Assembly (NCBI GenBank): GCA_035247945.1 | Contig: DATFHX010000019.1 | Location: 1 to 64,000, forward strand | Direction of reading: 5' to 3' | From: DATFHX01 sp035247945 | GTDB taxonomy: Bacteria; Patescibacteriota; Saccharimonadia; Saccharimonadales; Saccharimonadaceae | DNA: 64,000 bases | In this document: one piece after another, positions 1 through 9,280 of the stretch | Layout: the number at the start of each line of letters is the position of its first letter | How positions within the stretch are numbered: position 1 is the first letter of the stretch | Position numbers and translations under genes: made by a program | The notes under the pieces: generated by a model | What the model was told of the DNA's origin: nothing | Database searches by the model: none | The model's input: only the letters and a program-made list of their open reading frames with translations

Positions 1-178
1 AGGCACCACCACCATAACCGACTGTTGCCTTTTCTTCACCGAACGAAGAGAGAGTTTTGACGATTGCTGCCACCCCTGTAATGGCAACAAAAGCGATACC
101 GACATGCTTAAGAAAGTCACGACGGTCCATCTCTTTTTCCATTAATTGGGTAACACTTTTTTGTATGTCCAAGCTCAT
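1..178 (-). CDS. Twin-arginine signal protein, partial (C-terminus beyond window)
   Basis: The reading frame opens with ATG at 178 and runs off the window edge after 59 codons. Residues 18-24 read DRRDFLK, a twin-arginine (Tat) motif, followed by a hydrophobic stretch (VGIAFVAITGVAAIV) and then a glycine-rich start of the mature part (GYGGG). It lies 67 bp downstream of tatC on the same strand, so it is probably made from the same transcript as the Tat translocase that would export it. The mature function cannot be read because the gene is truncated here. Confidence 0.75.
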   Translation of the reverse strand, partial: MSLDIQKSVTQLMEKEMDRRDFLKHVGIAFVAITGVAAIVKTLSSFGEEKATVGYGGGA

Positions 179-245
179 ATTGTTTATATTCCCCTATCTA
201 TACCACTTATGGTAGCACCGCTTTTGGTGGCGGTCAATGGTTTGT

Positions 246-1031
246 TTATGCAGGCACCTCGCCTGTCATTCGCATCGATCGACGCTTCTTATAAATAGTC
301 GCAAGGACGAGTATAACGCCAAGCTCATAGACGACAAGGAGCGGCACGGCGATCATACATTGGTTATAGACATCTGGTGTCGGAGTAATGAGTGCAGCAA
401 CAATAAAAACGCCAAGAATGACCCATCGCTGTGTTTTTAGAAGACTCATCGGAGTGAGTGGCTTTACCCAGTGAATAAAAAGCAGGAAGATTGGGAGTTG
501 AAACAGGAGCGCAAGTCCTGCAATGTATGTAAGAAAAAAGCTTAGGTATGAATCCGCGGTAAGATTCGGCGTCACTGCGTCCCCTGCAAAGGTTGAGAGA
601 AATTGAAGTGCAGAGGGCACCGCAACAACATAGCCATAAGCAACCCCTACCGCCATGAGGAGTGCCGCCGCGACGACAACCGCTACTGAAGAACGCTGCG
701 CCCGCTTTGGAAGCGCAGGGCGAATAAACCCGTAGAGATGATATACCACGAACGGTGCGGCAGCAAGAATTCCGACATACATTGAAATCTGAAAGATAAA
801 GTTGAACCCACCTCCAGGAGTAAGATAGACGAGCTTCTCTCCATGGAGGGGATACATGATTATTTGTGTCAGTTGATCGTGGTAGCTATACGCAAGCGTT
901 GAGGCTGCGACAAACACCAGCGCGATTAGAAAGAGGCGTCGTCGAATTTCGCCAAGATGCGCTGCAAATGTATTCTTATTCGGCCTTGTCGTTTGCACGG
1001 TTTGCAGGCGCTGCTGTGTCTTTGCTGTCAT
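246..1031 (-). CDS. tatC: Sec-independent translocase TatC
   Basis: Membrane core of the twin-arginine translocase, which recognises RR signal peptides and works with TatA. About 261 residues with roughly six hydrophobic segments by eye. The conserved N-terminal family motif is visible as FAAHLGEIRRRL, before TM1, and a conserved PTPD stretch lies near the C-terminus. The gene overlaps the end of tatA by 56 bp. I chose the ATG at 1031, which has a purine-rich AAGAAGG upstream, over the GTG at 1040. Length is typical for the family. Confidence 0.93.
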   Translation of the reverse strand: MTAKTQQRLQTVQTTRPNKNTFAAHLGEIRRRLFLIALVFVAASTLAYSYHDQLTQIIMYPLHGEKLVYLTPGGGFNFIFQISMYVGILAAAPFVVYHLYGFIRPALPKRAQRSSVAVVVAAALLMAVGVAYGYVVAVPSALQFLSTFAGDAVTPNLTADSYLSFFLTYIAGLALLFQLPIFLLFIHWVKPLTPMSLLKTQRWVILGVFIVAALITPTPDVYNQCMIAVPLLVVYELGVILVLATIYKKRRSMRMTGEVPA

Positions 1032-1188
1032 CCTGCGCACCCTTCTTTAGCTCTTTGACAGATTCACCAAGACTCTTTGCGAGCTTAGGTAAACGTGCCG
1101 CGCCAAATAAGACCAGTAGGATCACCAAAATGATGATGAGTTCGGGTGTGCCGAGTCCTAATATGTCTGCGAAATATGTATTAACCAT
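976..1188 (-). CDS. tatA: Tat translocase pore subunit TatA
   Basis: Small 70-residue protein with the TatA layout: one N-terminal hydrophobic helix (residues 16-28), the conserved FG-x-x-RLPKLAKSLGES hinge and amphipathic helix, then a charged Asp/Lys-rich tail. Its 3' end overlaps tatC. TatA oligomers form the passage for folded proteins. Only one TatA/B-type gene is seen here, which suggests a minimal TatAC system as in many Gram-positive bacteria (inference). Confidence 0.93.
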   Translation of the reverse strand: MVNTYFADILGLGTPELIIILVILLVLFGAARLPKLAKSLGESVKELKKGAQDDSKDTAAPANRANDKAE

Positions 1189-1259
1189 TGCCAGTCCTTT
1201 TCTCCCACACTATACTAGGTATTATAATAACCATTTGCGGAATAAATAACAAGTAGTCT

Positions 1260-1505
1260 ATGAGAGAAACACTGACAACATTCGCAGTTTACGGGTGTGG
1301 TACCTACGGTGCAGATGCCTACAGTCATGACTGTCAAACAACAACTACCCCGAGCCAACCTACAGATCAGGGCGTAACAGGTGCGCTCAGTAACACCGGC
1401 TACAATATTATTATCCCCGCCGCGCTTGCTGCAGCCCTCATCATTGCAGGCAGTATCTACCTTATGAAGAAATATCTTCGCCGACGCGCTCGTTCAACTT
1501 CTTAG
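1260..1505 (+). CDS. Small protein with LSNTG sorting-type tail
   Basis: An 81-residue protein divergent from tatA. The N-terminal 40 residues hold two Cys and a Thr/Gln/Pro-rich linker. The C-terminus has the LPxTG-protein layout: LSNTG, a hydrophobic helix (about residues 49-69), then KKYLRRRARS. The same layout ends five large surface proteins in this window. There is no obvious signal peptide, so export is uncertain. It converges on lepA with overlapping stop codons (4 bp). Function unknown. Confidence 0.6.
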   Translation: MRETLTTFAVYGCGTYGADAYSHDCQTTTTPSQPTDQGVTGALSNTGYNIIIPAALAAALIIAGSIYLMKKYLRRRARSTS

Positions 1506-3292
1506 TCACGCTTAAGCATTACAGTAAAAGCCTCAGAAGGAATATCCACTTTACCAAAGCGCTTCATGCGCTTTTTTCCTTTGGCCTGCTTTGCAAGAAG
1601 CTTTTTCTTACGCGACACGTCACCACCATAGAGGTAGCCCGTCACATCTTTGCGGTAGGCGCTCAGATCAGCACGAGCAATGAATTTGCCACCAATTGCC
1701 GCCTGAAGCGAAACCTGGAAGTTTTGACGAGGAATTACTTCCTTTAGTTTATCAACAACTTCCCGGCCCAGTCGTTGGGATTCAGACCGGTGCGCCATGA
1801 TTGAAAGCGCATCAACAATCTCTCCAGCAACGTAGAAGTCTACGCGTACAAGATCTTCTGCTCTATATGTATCAAGTTCATAGTTGAAACTTCCATAGCC
1901 ACTGGTGATTGATTTCAATTGGTCGTAAAAGTCGGTAAGAAGGTTTGCCAGCGGTGCCTCAAAGCTAATAAGGGCACGCTCGTCGATATAGCTAAGGTTA
2001 GATTGACGACCGCGCTTATTCACAATGAGCTGAATAACTCCACCGATATAGTCTTTCGGTACAACAATCTCTCCCTTAATCCATGGTTCACGGATCTCAC
2101 TAATTCGGCTTACATCTGGAAGATCACTCGCCGACTTGATATCAAGCTCCTCTCCACTACTGAGAAACACATGATAGTCTGTCGATGGATTAGTTACTAC
2201 AAGATCAAGATCATATTCGCGTTCAAGACGTTCGCGAATAATATCCATATGAAGGAGTCCTAGAAAGCCAATACGAACACCAAACCCAAGTACTGGTGAG
2301 TTCTCTGGTTCAAACTGAAGTGCTGAATCACTCAGTGATAGCTTCTCTACCGCCTCTTTGAGTTCATTATAGTCTTCATTTGAAACAGGGAAGAATCCAG
2401 CATAGACGAATGGTTTCACGTTTTGGTAACCAGGGAGAGGCATGGTGGCATGCGCACGCTTCACCGTCACTGTATCACCGACCTTTGCATCTCGTGTAGT
2501 ACGGAGGTTGGTGACAATATAGCCAACCTGGCCTGTGCCAATCTGGTCAGACGGTACCATTCCTGGAGATAATGATCCGACCTCGAGCGCGAGTCCATGC
2601 GCGCCTGTTGCGAGCATCTCAATCGTATCACCTTTTTTAAGCGTGCCGTCGACGGTTCGCACATAGAGAACCACGCCGCGGTAATCATCGTAGTAACTAT
2701 CAAAGATAAGTGTCCGCGTTGCGGCATCAGTATCTCCGCCTGGAGGCGCGATTCGTTCAACAACAGCATCGAGAACCGTTGGTACACCCTCGCCTGTCTT
2801 TGCACTTACCTTAAGAATATCCTCTTCTTTGCAGCCAAGGAGGTTAATAATCTCAGCAGAAACCCTCGGCACATCCGCAGCAGGAAGGTCAATCTTATTA
2901 AGGACAGGGATAATCGTAAGGTCGGCAGCCATTGCGAGGTAGACGTTTGCCAGTGTCTGCGCCTGAATGCCCTGACTTGCATCGACAACAAGAATCGCCC
3001 CTTCACAGGCGGCGAGCGAGCGACTGACTTCGTAGCTAAAGTCGACATGCCCTGGTGTGTCTATGAGATTAAGATTATAAAGACCGTCAGCATACTTGTA
3101 CTGCATACGGACAGGCGTGAGCTTAATCGTAATACCCTTCTCCCGCTCAAGGTCCATACTATCTAAAAGCTGCGACTTCATGTCGCGCTTTTGGACGGTC
3201 TCGGTCATTTCCATCATACGGTCGGCAAGTGTTGATTTACCATGATCGATATGAGCGATGATACAGAAATTTCGTATCTGTTTTTGTTGCAT
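1502..3292 (-). CDS. lepA: Elongation factor 4 (LepA) GTPase
   Basis: Full-length 596-residue LepA. GTPase motifs are clear: G1 AHIDHGKSTLADR, G3 DTPGHVDF and G4 NKID. They are followed by EF-G-like domains II, III and V and the LepA-specific C-terminal domain rich in Lys/Arg (VSRKKKLLAKQAKGKKRMK). The family binds ribosomes and promotes back-translocation or initiation fidelity under stress. It is the last gene of a same-strand run ftsH-murJ-lepA, 18 bp after murJ. Confidence 0.96.
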   Translation of the reverse strand: MQQKQIRNFCIIAHIDHGKSTLADRMMEMTETVQKRDMKSQLLDSMDLEREKGITIKLTPVRMQYKYADGLYNLNLIDTPGHVDFSYEVSRSLAACEGAILVVDASQGIQAQTLANVYLAMAADLTIIPVLNKIDLPAADVPRVSAEIINLLGCKEEDILKVSAKTGEGVPTVLDAVVERIAPPGGDTDAATRTLIFDSYYDDYRGVVLYVRTVDGTLKKGDTIEMLATGAHGLALEVGSLSPGMVPSDQIGTGQVGYIVTNLRTTRDAKVGDTVTVKRAHATMPLPGYQNVKPFVYAGFFPVSNEDYNELKEAVEKLSLSDSALQFEPENSPVLGFGVRIGFLGLLHMDIIRERLEREYDLDLVVTNPSTDYHVFLSSGEELDIKSASDLPDVSRISEIREPWIKGEIVVPKDYIGGVIQLIVNKRGRQSNLSYIDERALISFEAPLANLLTDFYDQLKSITSGYGSFNYELDTYRAEDLVRVDFYVAGEIVDALSIMAHRSESQRLGREVVDKLKEVIPRQNFQVSLQAAIGGKFIARADLSAYRKDVTGYLYGGDVSRKKKLLAKQAKGKKRMKRFGKVDIPSEAFTVMLKRD

Positions 3293-3310
3293 AACTATAG
3301 GGTAACTATA

Positions 3311-4975
3311 TCACTTTTCGTGCGTTTTCACAATGATGCCATCGTCTTTGGCGCGCTGGAAGCGCCCAAAGAAAAGGGCACGAAGCTTCGCTATCACCGG
3401 ATCTGCTTCAGGAAGCTTAAACAGGCGGCTCAGCCATAAGTAGGCACCTAGGCTAATGACTGCGATTGCAGCGAATTTAGGGAAAGTCGCAACAAAACTT
3501 TGGTCACTCGAAGCGAGCTGGAAAAGCTGCACGCTCACATAGCTCACAATAGCCATAAAACCTGTTGCACTCGCCATTCGAACTGTTGCACTGAAGAAAT
3601 CAGCATTAAAGAGCCCCTTCATGCGCACAGACATGATTGAGAATAAGATAACTACTTCAATAAAGGCAGCGATCGATTGCGACCACGCGAGACCATATGG
3701 TCCCATCCCAACCCCAAGCGAAAGCCACACGGCAAGTCCGATATTAAGTGCAATTGAAAATATTGAGATATAGAAAGGTGTCTTTGTGTCCTGCTGCGCA
3801 TAGAAGCTCCGTGCAGCGATATGGTAGATGGACCGGAAGAGAATTGCGATCACAAGCGATCCCAGGAGCCCTGCCATAAGTGCATCTCCACCGTTCTTAA
3901 TAAAGTTAACGAGGTATCCCCTAGCAAAGAAGGTGATAACCGAAACGGGAAGTGCAAGCCAGATAATAACACGAATAATGGAGCGAAGCTCATCGCGGAA
4001 TAGATCTGTTCGACCACTGCTCAAACGCTCTGTCATCTTTGGAAATGCTGCCGTACTAATCGCAACCCCAATAAGATTAATTGGTGCCATATGAAGGGTC
4101 ATGACCGTGTTATAAATGGCCATTGTTCCAGAAGCCATACGGGATGCGAGATTTGTTTCAGCGATTCCCACTAAGTAATCCATGCTCTGATCGAGCGAGC
4201 GAATAGGCAACAGTCGAAGTACCTGTCGAAACCCCCTATTTTTCCAGTAAATTTTGAATTGATAATCAAATCCAAGCCCAAGGAGTCCAATACTACTCAC
4301 AATAAGCTGCAGCACTGAACCAAGGGCAACACCGAGCGCAACACCCATAATGCCGCCTTCGAAAATTTGCACACCAAAGATGTTGATGCCTCCCGTAAAC
4401 CATACAAGCCCAATAATAATACCAATGTTATAAATTGTCGGAGCGAGTGCATAAAAGGTGAATCGACCCACTGCTTGCTGCATACTCGCAATAACTGTTG
4501 CGATCGCGAAGAGGAACGGGTTTACTGCAATAACACGCATCATACTTGCAGCAAGTGCCATTCCCGACTCGCTGAGTCCCGGAGCAATCACATACCGAAG
4601 AAGTGGCTCAGCAAAGATCATGATGAGGATGCTCGTCACGAGCGTTACCAGCGCCATGAAATTAATCATGCTCGTTGAAAGCTCCCATGCCGATTTCTTG
4701 TTTCCAGATGCCAGTCGTTGGTTAAAGACCGGAATAAACGACACACTCAGCGCACCAGAGACTAGGATGTAGAACATAAAGTCAGGGACGGTAAACGCCG
4801 CAATATATGCATCATATCCCGTTGGATAGGTGTCAAGGTATGCACTGGTCAAAAGGCGCATACGGAAGAAGCCAAAGAGAAGTGAGAGGAGACTTGAACT
4901 CGCGAGAAGAAGTGCCGCCCATTGCAGCGGAAGCCTCATGTTAGCTTTCGCAACGACACTTCTAACTCGACCCAT
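3311..4975 (-). CDS. murJ: Lipid II flippase MurJ (MviN family)
   Basis: 554-residue polytopic protein with about 14 hydrophobic segments by eye. It has the MurJ N-terminal region (an SLLFGFFRMRLL segment after TM1) and the FNQRLASG loop typical of the MviN family. It would flip the lipid-linked peptidoglycan precursor across the membrane, which agrees with the Mur ligase gene at 32144. It lies 11 bp after ftsH and 18 bp before lepA, so the three are probably cotranscribed. The C-terminal tail is short and charged. Confidence 0.92.
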   Translation of the reverse strand: MGRVRSVVAKANMRLPLQWAALLLASSSLLSLLFGFFRMRLLTSAYLDTYPTGYDAYIAAFTVPDFMFYILVSGALSVSFIPVFNQRLASGNKKSAWELSTSMINFMALVTLVTSILIMIFAEPLLRYVIAPGLSESGMALAASMMRVIAVNPFLFAIATVIASMQQAVGRFTFYALAPTIYNIGIIIGLVWFTGGINIFGVQIFEGGIMGVALGVALGSVLQLIVSSIGLLGLGFDYQFKIYWKNRGFRQVLRLLPIRSLDQSMDYLVGIAETNLASRMASGTMAIYNTVMTLHMAPINLIGVAISTAAFPKMTERLSSGRTDLFRDELRSIIRVIIWLALPVSVITFFARGYLVNFIKNGGDALMAGLLGSLVIAILFRSIYHIAARSFYAQQDTKTPFYISIFSIALNIGLAVWLSLGVGMGPYGLAWSQSIAAFIEVVILFSIMSVRMKGLFNADFFSATVRMASATGFMAIVSYVSVQLFQLASSDQSFVATFPKFAAIAVISLGAYLWLSRLFKLPEADPVIAKLRALFFGRFQRAKDDGIIVKTHEK

Positions 4976-4986
4976 TCTTCTGGTTC

Positions 4987-6852
4987 CTAATCGTGAAGTT
5001 TTGCTTCTGCTGGGAGTGTTGAACCCTCGAATAGCTTATCGACGTCTTTTTCTTCAAGCGTCTCTTTTTCAATCAGGGCTTTCGCCATAGTATCAAGCTG
5101 GTGACGGTTCGTGTTAATAACAAGCTCAGCACGCTTTGCAGCTTCTCGAATAAGTGACTCGACTTCTTTGTCGATTTCCTTTGCGGTGTCATCGCTGTAA
5201 GGACGTTCGTGCGTCATACGATCGAACATCATGCCACCATTGTCTTCGTGGAATACTTGGTCGCGAAGCTTAGAGCCCATACCCTGTTCAATCACCATAT
5301 CTCGGGCAATTTCTGTTGCTTTACGAAGGTCAGATCCTGCACCGGTTGTAATACCATCGGTGCCGTAGATAATCTTCTCCGCAACGCGGCCACCCATTGC
5401 ACGCGCAAGGATATCCTTAAACTCGTAAACATTGGTGTAGCTCTTATCTTCCGGTGGAAGGAACCATGTTACACCACCCGTTCCACCACGAGGGATGATG
5501 GTTACCTTATGTACTGGATCGCTGTCGGGAAGTACATGTCCGACAATTGCGTGTCCAGCTTCGTGGTACGCAGTAAGAAGCTTTTCCTTTTCATTCATAA
5601 CTTTGGTCTTACGTTCAGGACCAATTGCTACTTTTTCAAAGGCTTCGGTAATGTCATCATTACTGAGCTTCTTTGCGTTACGGCGAGCTGCAATGATTGC
5701 TGCCTCATTGGCAATGTTTGCAAGGTCTGCACCAGATGAACCTGCGGTCTTTGCAGCCAGTGCATTAATATTTACTGATTCATCCGTTGGCTTGTTCTTG
5801 AAGTGAATCTTTAGAATTGCTTCACGGTCGCGGCGCTCAGGAAGCATAATGTTCGTGCGACGATCGAAACGGCCTGGACGGAGCAGGGCTGGGTCAAGCA
5901 CATCTGCGCGGTTGGTTGCCGCAAGAACAATAACGTTCGTTCCTGTTTCAAATCCATCCATTTCAACAAGGATCTGATTGAGCGTCTGCTCACGTTCATC
6001 GTGACCACCACCCATTCCGCTTCCACGCTTGCGACCAACAGCGTCGATCTCATCGATGAAGATAATCGCTGGAGCGTTCTTCTTTGCTTTTGCAAAGAGA
6101 TCACGCACGCGAGATGCACCGACACCGACAAACATTTCAACGAACTCAGAACCGCTAATAGAGAAGAACGGAACGTTTGCCTCACCAGCGACAGCACGAG
6201 CGAGAAGGGTCTTACCAGTACCTGGGTTACCAACGAGTAGCACACCCTTAGGGATCTTGGCGCCGAGTTGCTCATACTTTTTAGGATGCTTCAAGAAGTC
6301 AACAACTTCCTGGAGGTCCTGCTTGGCAGCGTCGTTACCAGCGATGTCCTCAAAAGTTACCTTTTCTTTGTCGATTCCATAAAGTTTTGCTTTAGACTTC
6401 CCAAAGCCCATCGCTTGGTTGTTCTGGCCCTGCGCCTGGCGCATCATAAACATGAAGAAGGCTGCGATGAGGACGACAGGAATAATAACCGTTGCAAGTG
6501 TTAAGAAGATATTGCCCGTATCAGATACAGGATCAACAGTCACCTCAGTGCCACTGTCAGACTTAAGTCCTTGCTCATAGACGCTGCTGCCGCCTTCTTT
6601 GTATGACTTCTCGGTCGCATGATCCTGACCCTTTGGCGTGATCTTCATATCATTGCCCTGAATCTCTATCTTTGAGATGTCACCCTTATTCGCACGGTTA
6701 ATAACATCAGAGAACGGTACTGACTTGAGGCCGTCTTGCTGAGTGGTGATTGCTACAATCACAAGAACACCCACGATCAAAATCAGCCAGAACAAGCCGA
6801 GGCGGACCCACGTGCTCATCTTTTTCTTTGGTGGTTGCTGCTTAATTGCCAT
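4987..6852 (-). CDS. ftsH: ATP-dependent zinc metalloprotease FtsH
   Basis: Complete 621-residue FtsH. Two N-terminal membrane segments (residues about 14-33 and 112-135) flank a periplasmic-type domain. The AAA module has Walker A GNPGTGKT, Walker B IIFIDEID and the second region of homology ending RPGRFDRR. The protease domain has HEAGH and a downstream metal-ligand region GSDLRKATE. It degrades membrane and misfolded proteins at the membrane. A GATAAT -10-like box lies 8 nt before the ATG, suggesting a leaderless mRNA, and there is no Shine-Dalgarno site. Confidence 0.97.
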   Translation of the reverse strand: MAIKQQPPKKKMSTWVRLGLFWLILIVGVLVIVAITTQQDGLKSVPFSDVINRANKGDISKIEIQGNDMKITPKGQDHATEKSYKEGGSSVYEQGLKSDSGTEVTVDPVSDTGNIFLTLATVIIPVVLIAAFFMFMMRQAQGQNNQAMGFGKSKAKLYGIDKEKVTFEDIAGNDAAKQDLQEVVDFLKHPKKYEQLGAKIPKGVLLVGNPGTGKTLLARAVAGEANVPFFSISGSEFVEMFVGVGASRVRDLFAKAKKNAPAIIFIDEIDAVGRKRGSGMGGGHDEREQTLNQILVEMDGFETGTNVIVLAATNRADVLDPALLRPGRFDRRTNIMLPERRDREAILKIHFKNKPTDESVNINALAAKTAGSSGADLANIANEAAIIAARRNAKKLSNDDITEAFEKVAIGPERKTKVMNEKEKLLTAYHEAGHAIVGHVLPDSDPVHKVTIIPRGGTGGVTWFLPPEDKSYTNVYEFKDILARAMGGRVAEKIIYGTDGITTGAGSDLRKATEIARDMVIEQGMGSKLRDQVFHEDNGGMMFDRMTHERPYSDDTAKEIDKEVESLIREAAKRAELVINTNRHQLDTMAKALIEKETLEEKDVDKLFEGSTLPAEAKLHD

Positions 6853-6909
6853 ATTGTTTAATTATCTATCCCTTCAAGAAAATTTTCACTTACCCTAGTG
6901 TAGCACTTC

Positions 6910-7755
6910 CTAAAGTGTTTGGACAAGGAATGTCCGCTGTAAAAAGGTCAGTTTTACCCCGTCGCCAACATTGTGCGACGTCCCCACCCTTGCGGTCCGA
7001 ATCGCAAGCACAGCTCTCTCAAGTTGCGGCCTCGTTGGGCTTGTTTTCGTCAAGGAGATAATCGCCGCTCGGACGAGCTCACACGCTGTCTGCATGTCAG
7101 CCATAATAATATCGTGACGCTCGTACGGTTCATTCGGCTGGACATAGTCAGAAAGCAGGGGATCGATCTGTCTTTTAAGCGTGAGCTGTTCTTGCCAAAG
7201 CTGCAGTAGTTGCTCTTTCTGCCCTTTTGTAAGATATCTAAATATTGTGCGACGTATACGATTTCTCAGGTATGCATCGCTTGCGTTCGTACTGTCCTCA
7301 ACCCACTCGAGTCTACGCTCCAAAGCGTAGGTATAGATTTCATCCTTCGTAGTAGCAAGCTGTGGTCGCTCAATTCCCGCCGTATCAAATACACTCAGGC
7401 CGCGCCACCCTGTCCCACGCAGAATATTTATCGCTATCGTCTCGATCACGTCATCTGCATGGTGCGCCGTAACGATACGGGCGTCGTAGCGATCCGCTTG
7501 TTCTCGTAAAAATGCGTAGCGTCTTCGACGCGCTTCATCCTCACTTGCAGATGCACCAAGTTCTTCTCTTTTTACAACAAAGGGCAGGGAATAGAGAAGT
7601 GCTAATTGCTCAACAAACCGTGCGTCCGTAGCAGAGTCGGGTCGAATGCCATGATCAAAGTGAGCCACGATAAGCTCGTGATCTCCCTCGCGGACAAGTT
7701 TATCGAGTAAAACAACTGAGTCTACCCCACCACTTACTGCTACGAGATATCTCAC
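6910..7755 (-). CDS. tilS: tRNA(Ile)-lysidine synthase
   Basis: 281 residues. The PP-loop motif SGGVDS is at residues 8-13, and the family motif AHFDHGIRPDS follows. TilS converts C34 of the CAU-anticodon tRNA-Ile to lysidine so it reads AUA. The protein is shorter than E. coli TilS and seems to keep only the N-terminal ATPase domain plus one helical region, as in compact bacterial forms. It starts with GTG directly after the stop codon of the small upstream gene, implying translational coupling. A candidate substrate tRNA lies at 29255. Confidence 0.9.
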   Translation of the reverse strand: MRYLVAVSGGVDSVVLLDKLVREGDHELIVAHFDHGIRPDSATDARFVEQLALLYSLPFVVKREELGASASEDEARRRRYAFLREQADRYDARIVTAHHADDVIETIAINILRGTGWRGLSVFDTAGIERPQLATTKDEIYTYALERRLEWVEDSTNASDAYLRNRIRRTIFRYLTKGQKEQLLQLWQEQLTLKRQIDPLLSDYVQPNEPYERHDIIMADMQTACELVRAAIISLTKTSPTRPQLERAVLAIRTARVGTSHNVGDGVKLTFLQRTFLVQTL

Positions 7756-7932
7756 CTACTCTCCCCACCGTTTTGCGACATAAACACCAATCCATACCCC
7801 GATAATTCCCCCAACTAGCCCGCCGAGAATCGTCCAGCCATCGAAGAGCTCAGTATCCCCAAATAGCGAGGGAAGGTATCCACCAAGCATTCCAAAAACA
7901 ACAGCACTAAATGAGATGATCTTTTTATTCAT
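7756..7932 (-). CDS. 58-residue membrane protein upstream of tilS
   Basis: Open frame of 58 codons on the minus strand. It has two hydrophobic segments, residues 4-23 and about 34-51, the second glycine-rich (GGLVGGIIGVWIGVYV), and ends KRWGE. A TATACT box lies 8 nt before the ATG. The stop codon is immediately followed by the GTG start of tilS, so the pair is one transcription unit. Function unknown. The glycine-zipper-like segments suggest an oligomeric membrane protein. Confidence 0.72.
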   Translation of the reverse strand: MNKKIISFSAVVFGMLGGYLPSLFGDTELFDGWTILGGLVGGIIGVWIGVYVAKRWGE

Positions 7933-7989
7933 ATAGCTCTAGTATACAGTGCCCACTTCCCGCCTGCGACCATCGAAGCTTTTGCGACA

Positions 7990-8622
7990 TTAAGCCCCTG
8001 GAGGTGGGGTTTCGTCACAATTGGTAATGTTCGACACGGTATAAGAATGTTTATAATAATCCTTTGTTATATCATAGCCGCCTGTAGCACCACCAACAGG
8101 ATTACTATTACAGGTATAGAACTGCGTTGAAGTGTCCGTTTGAAATTCACGAAAGCCAAGACGGCGGTAGAGGGTGCTCGTTTGCGGGGTGCCAAGCATA
8201 TTCCAGGCCGAAAGAACATATTCCCTTCCATCGCTCACATATAAATAACAGCCTGTTTTGCCGTCTGCCCCCACGTGCTTGGAGGTGCCACTCTGTGGAA
8301 GCGTTTGTTCGAGACCAGGAACCCAATCAGGTGATTGCGAACCATTCGAGCAGTCACTGTCAGAATAGACATCCGCAGCACGCCAATTCGCCTGGGTATT
8401 TGTTGTGGTTTGAGGATACGACCCATGCGTCACTCGGTATGTCTCAATAAGCTTTTGAACGCCCTCTATATCACTCTGAATGCGAACATTGCGCGCTCTC
8501 ATACTAATGCCGTTATAGGCGACTATCACTATCGAGGCGAGGACGGCAATAACAGCAATGACAACTAACAGTTCAACGAGCGTAAATCCCGAGAGTCTAA
8601 GCTCCTGCTGGGGGCGTCTCAT
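7990..8622 (-). CDS. Type IV pilin-like prepilin (second of tandem pair)
   Basis: 210 residues from the ATG at 8622 (a GTG lies one codon upstream). The class III signal is clear: a short basic leader, then G-FTLVELLVVIAVIAVLAS, with cleavage expected before Phe and Glu at mature position 5. The globular part has several Cys and ends in CDETPPPGA, shared almost exactly with the upstream paralogue. It would be cut by a prepilin peptidase and built into a pilus or pseudopilus. No assembly ATPase, PilC or peptidase gene is in the window. Confidence 0.9.
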   Translation of the reverse strand: MRRPQQELRLSGFTLVELLVVIAVIAVLASIVIVAYNGISMRARNVRIQSDIEGVQKLIETYRVTHGSYPQTTTNTQANWRAADVYSDSDCSNGSQSPDWVPGLEQTLPQSGTSKHVGADGKTGCYLYVSDGREYVLSAWNMLGTPQTSTLYRRLGFREFQTDTSTQFYTCNSNPVGGATGGYDITKDYYKHSYTVSNITNCDETPPPGA

Positions 8623-9250
8623 CACAGCCAGTCAAATTCCCTACGGTCAATGAATGTTTATAATAATCGGCGTTGCTATCATATCCGCTCGACGCGCCAC
8701 CGATAGCGCCAAGATTACAAACTACATATTGACCGCCATGACCTTGGACGCCATCCATCTCCCGGAATCCATATCGGTGATACATGGTCGTATTCTGTGG
8801 ATTCTTGACCATATTCCACGCGGAGAGTACATATTGAATTCCGTTACTCGCATAGATATAGCAACCTCGAAGATTTCCCACTCCTGTGTTTGGATCGCTC
8901 TGCGGAAGTGTTTGGGTAATCCCTGGAACCCACTGCGCTAAGTGGTTAGTGGATGAAGTGACAGGGCAATTACCATCCCCGTTGGCTGTTATAGTGCCCC
9001 AGTTAGGATTAAGCGAATCACCATAGTTTTGAGTCGTCATTGGATATTTGCCATTAACAGCATTATACGCTTCGACAAGTCGTTGGACACTCGCGATATC
9101 CGATTCGGCCTTAGACGTTCGTGCGCGGTCCTGGATACCGTTATAAGCAACAACGGTAATAGCTGCGAGAATAGCAATAACAACGATGACGATCAGCAGT
9201 TCAACGATCGTGAAACCAGATTGACGCGTACCCATCCATAGCGCTTTCAT
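8597..9250 (-). CDS. Type IV pilin-like prepilin (first of tandem pair)
   Basis: 217 residues. Leader of 12 residues ending in Gly, then FTIVELLIVIVVIAILAA with Glu5. It is homologous over its full length to the next gene: both carry NGI-x-x-RAR after the helix, a YYKHS-x-TV segment and the CDETPPxGA end. The reading frames overlap by 26-29 bp. A TATGAT box lies 6 nt before the ATG, so a leaderless transcript is likely. Pili in this phylum are linked to attachment and twitching (family knowledge). Confidence 0.9.
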   Translation of the reverse strand: MKALWMGTRQSGFTIVELLIVIVVIAILAAITVVAYNGIQDRARTSKAESDIASVQRLVEAYNAVNGKYPMTTQNYGDSLNPNWGTITANGDGNCPVTSSTNHLAQWVPGITQTLPQSDPNTGVGNLRGCYIYASNGIQYVLSAWNMVKNPQNTTMYHRYGFREMDGVQGHGGQYVVCNLGAIGGASSGYDSNADYYKHSLTVGNLTGCDETPPAGA

Positions 9251-9280
9251 ATGCCTATCATAGCAAATAACTGAGGTGAA

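Noticed and set aside
5209..5739. Plus-strand frame of 176 codons inside ftsH
   Set aside because: Antisense to the conserved protease domain of FtsH, without a recognisable start site or domain.
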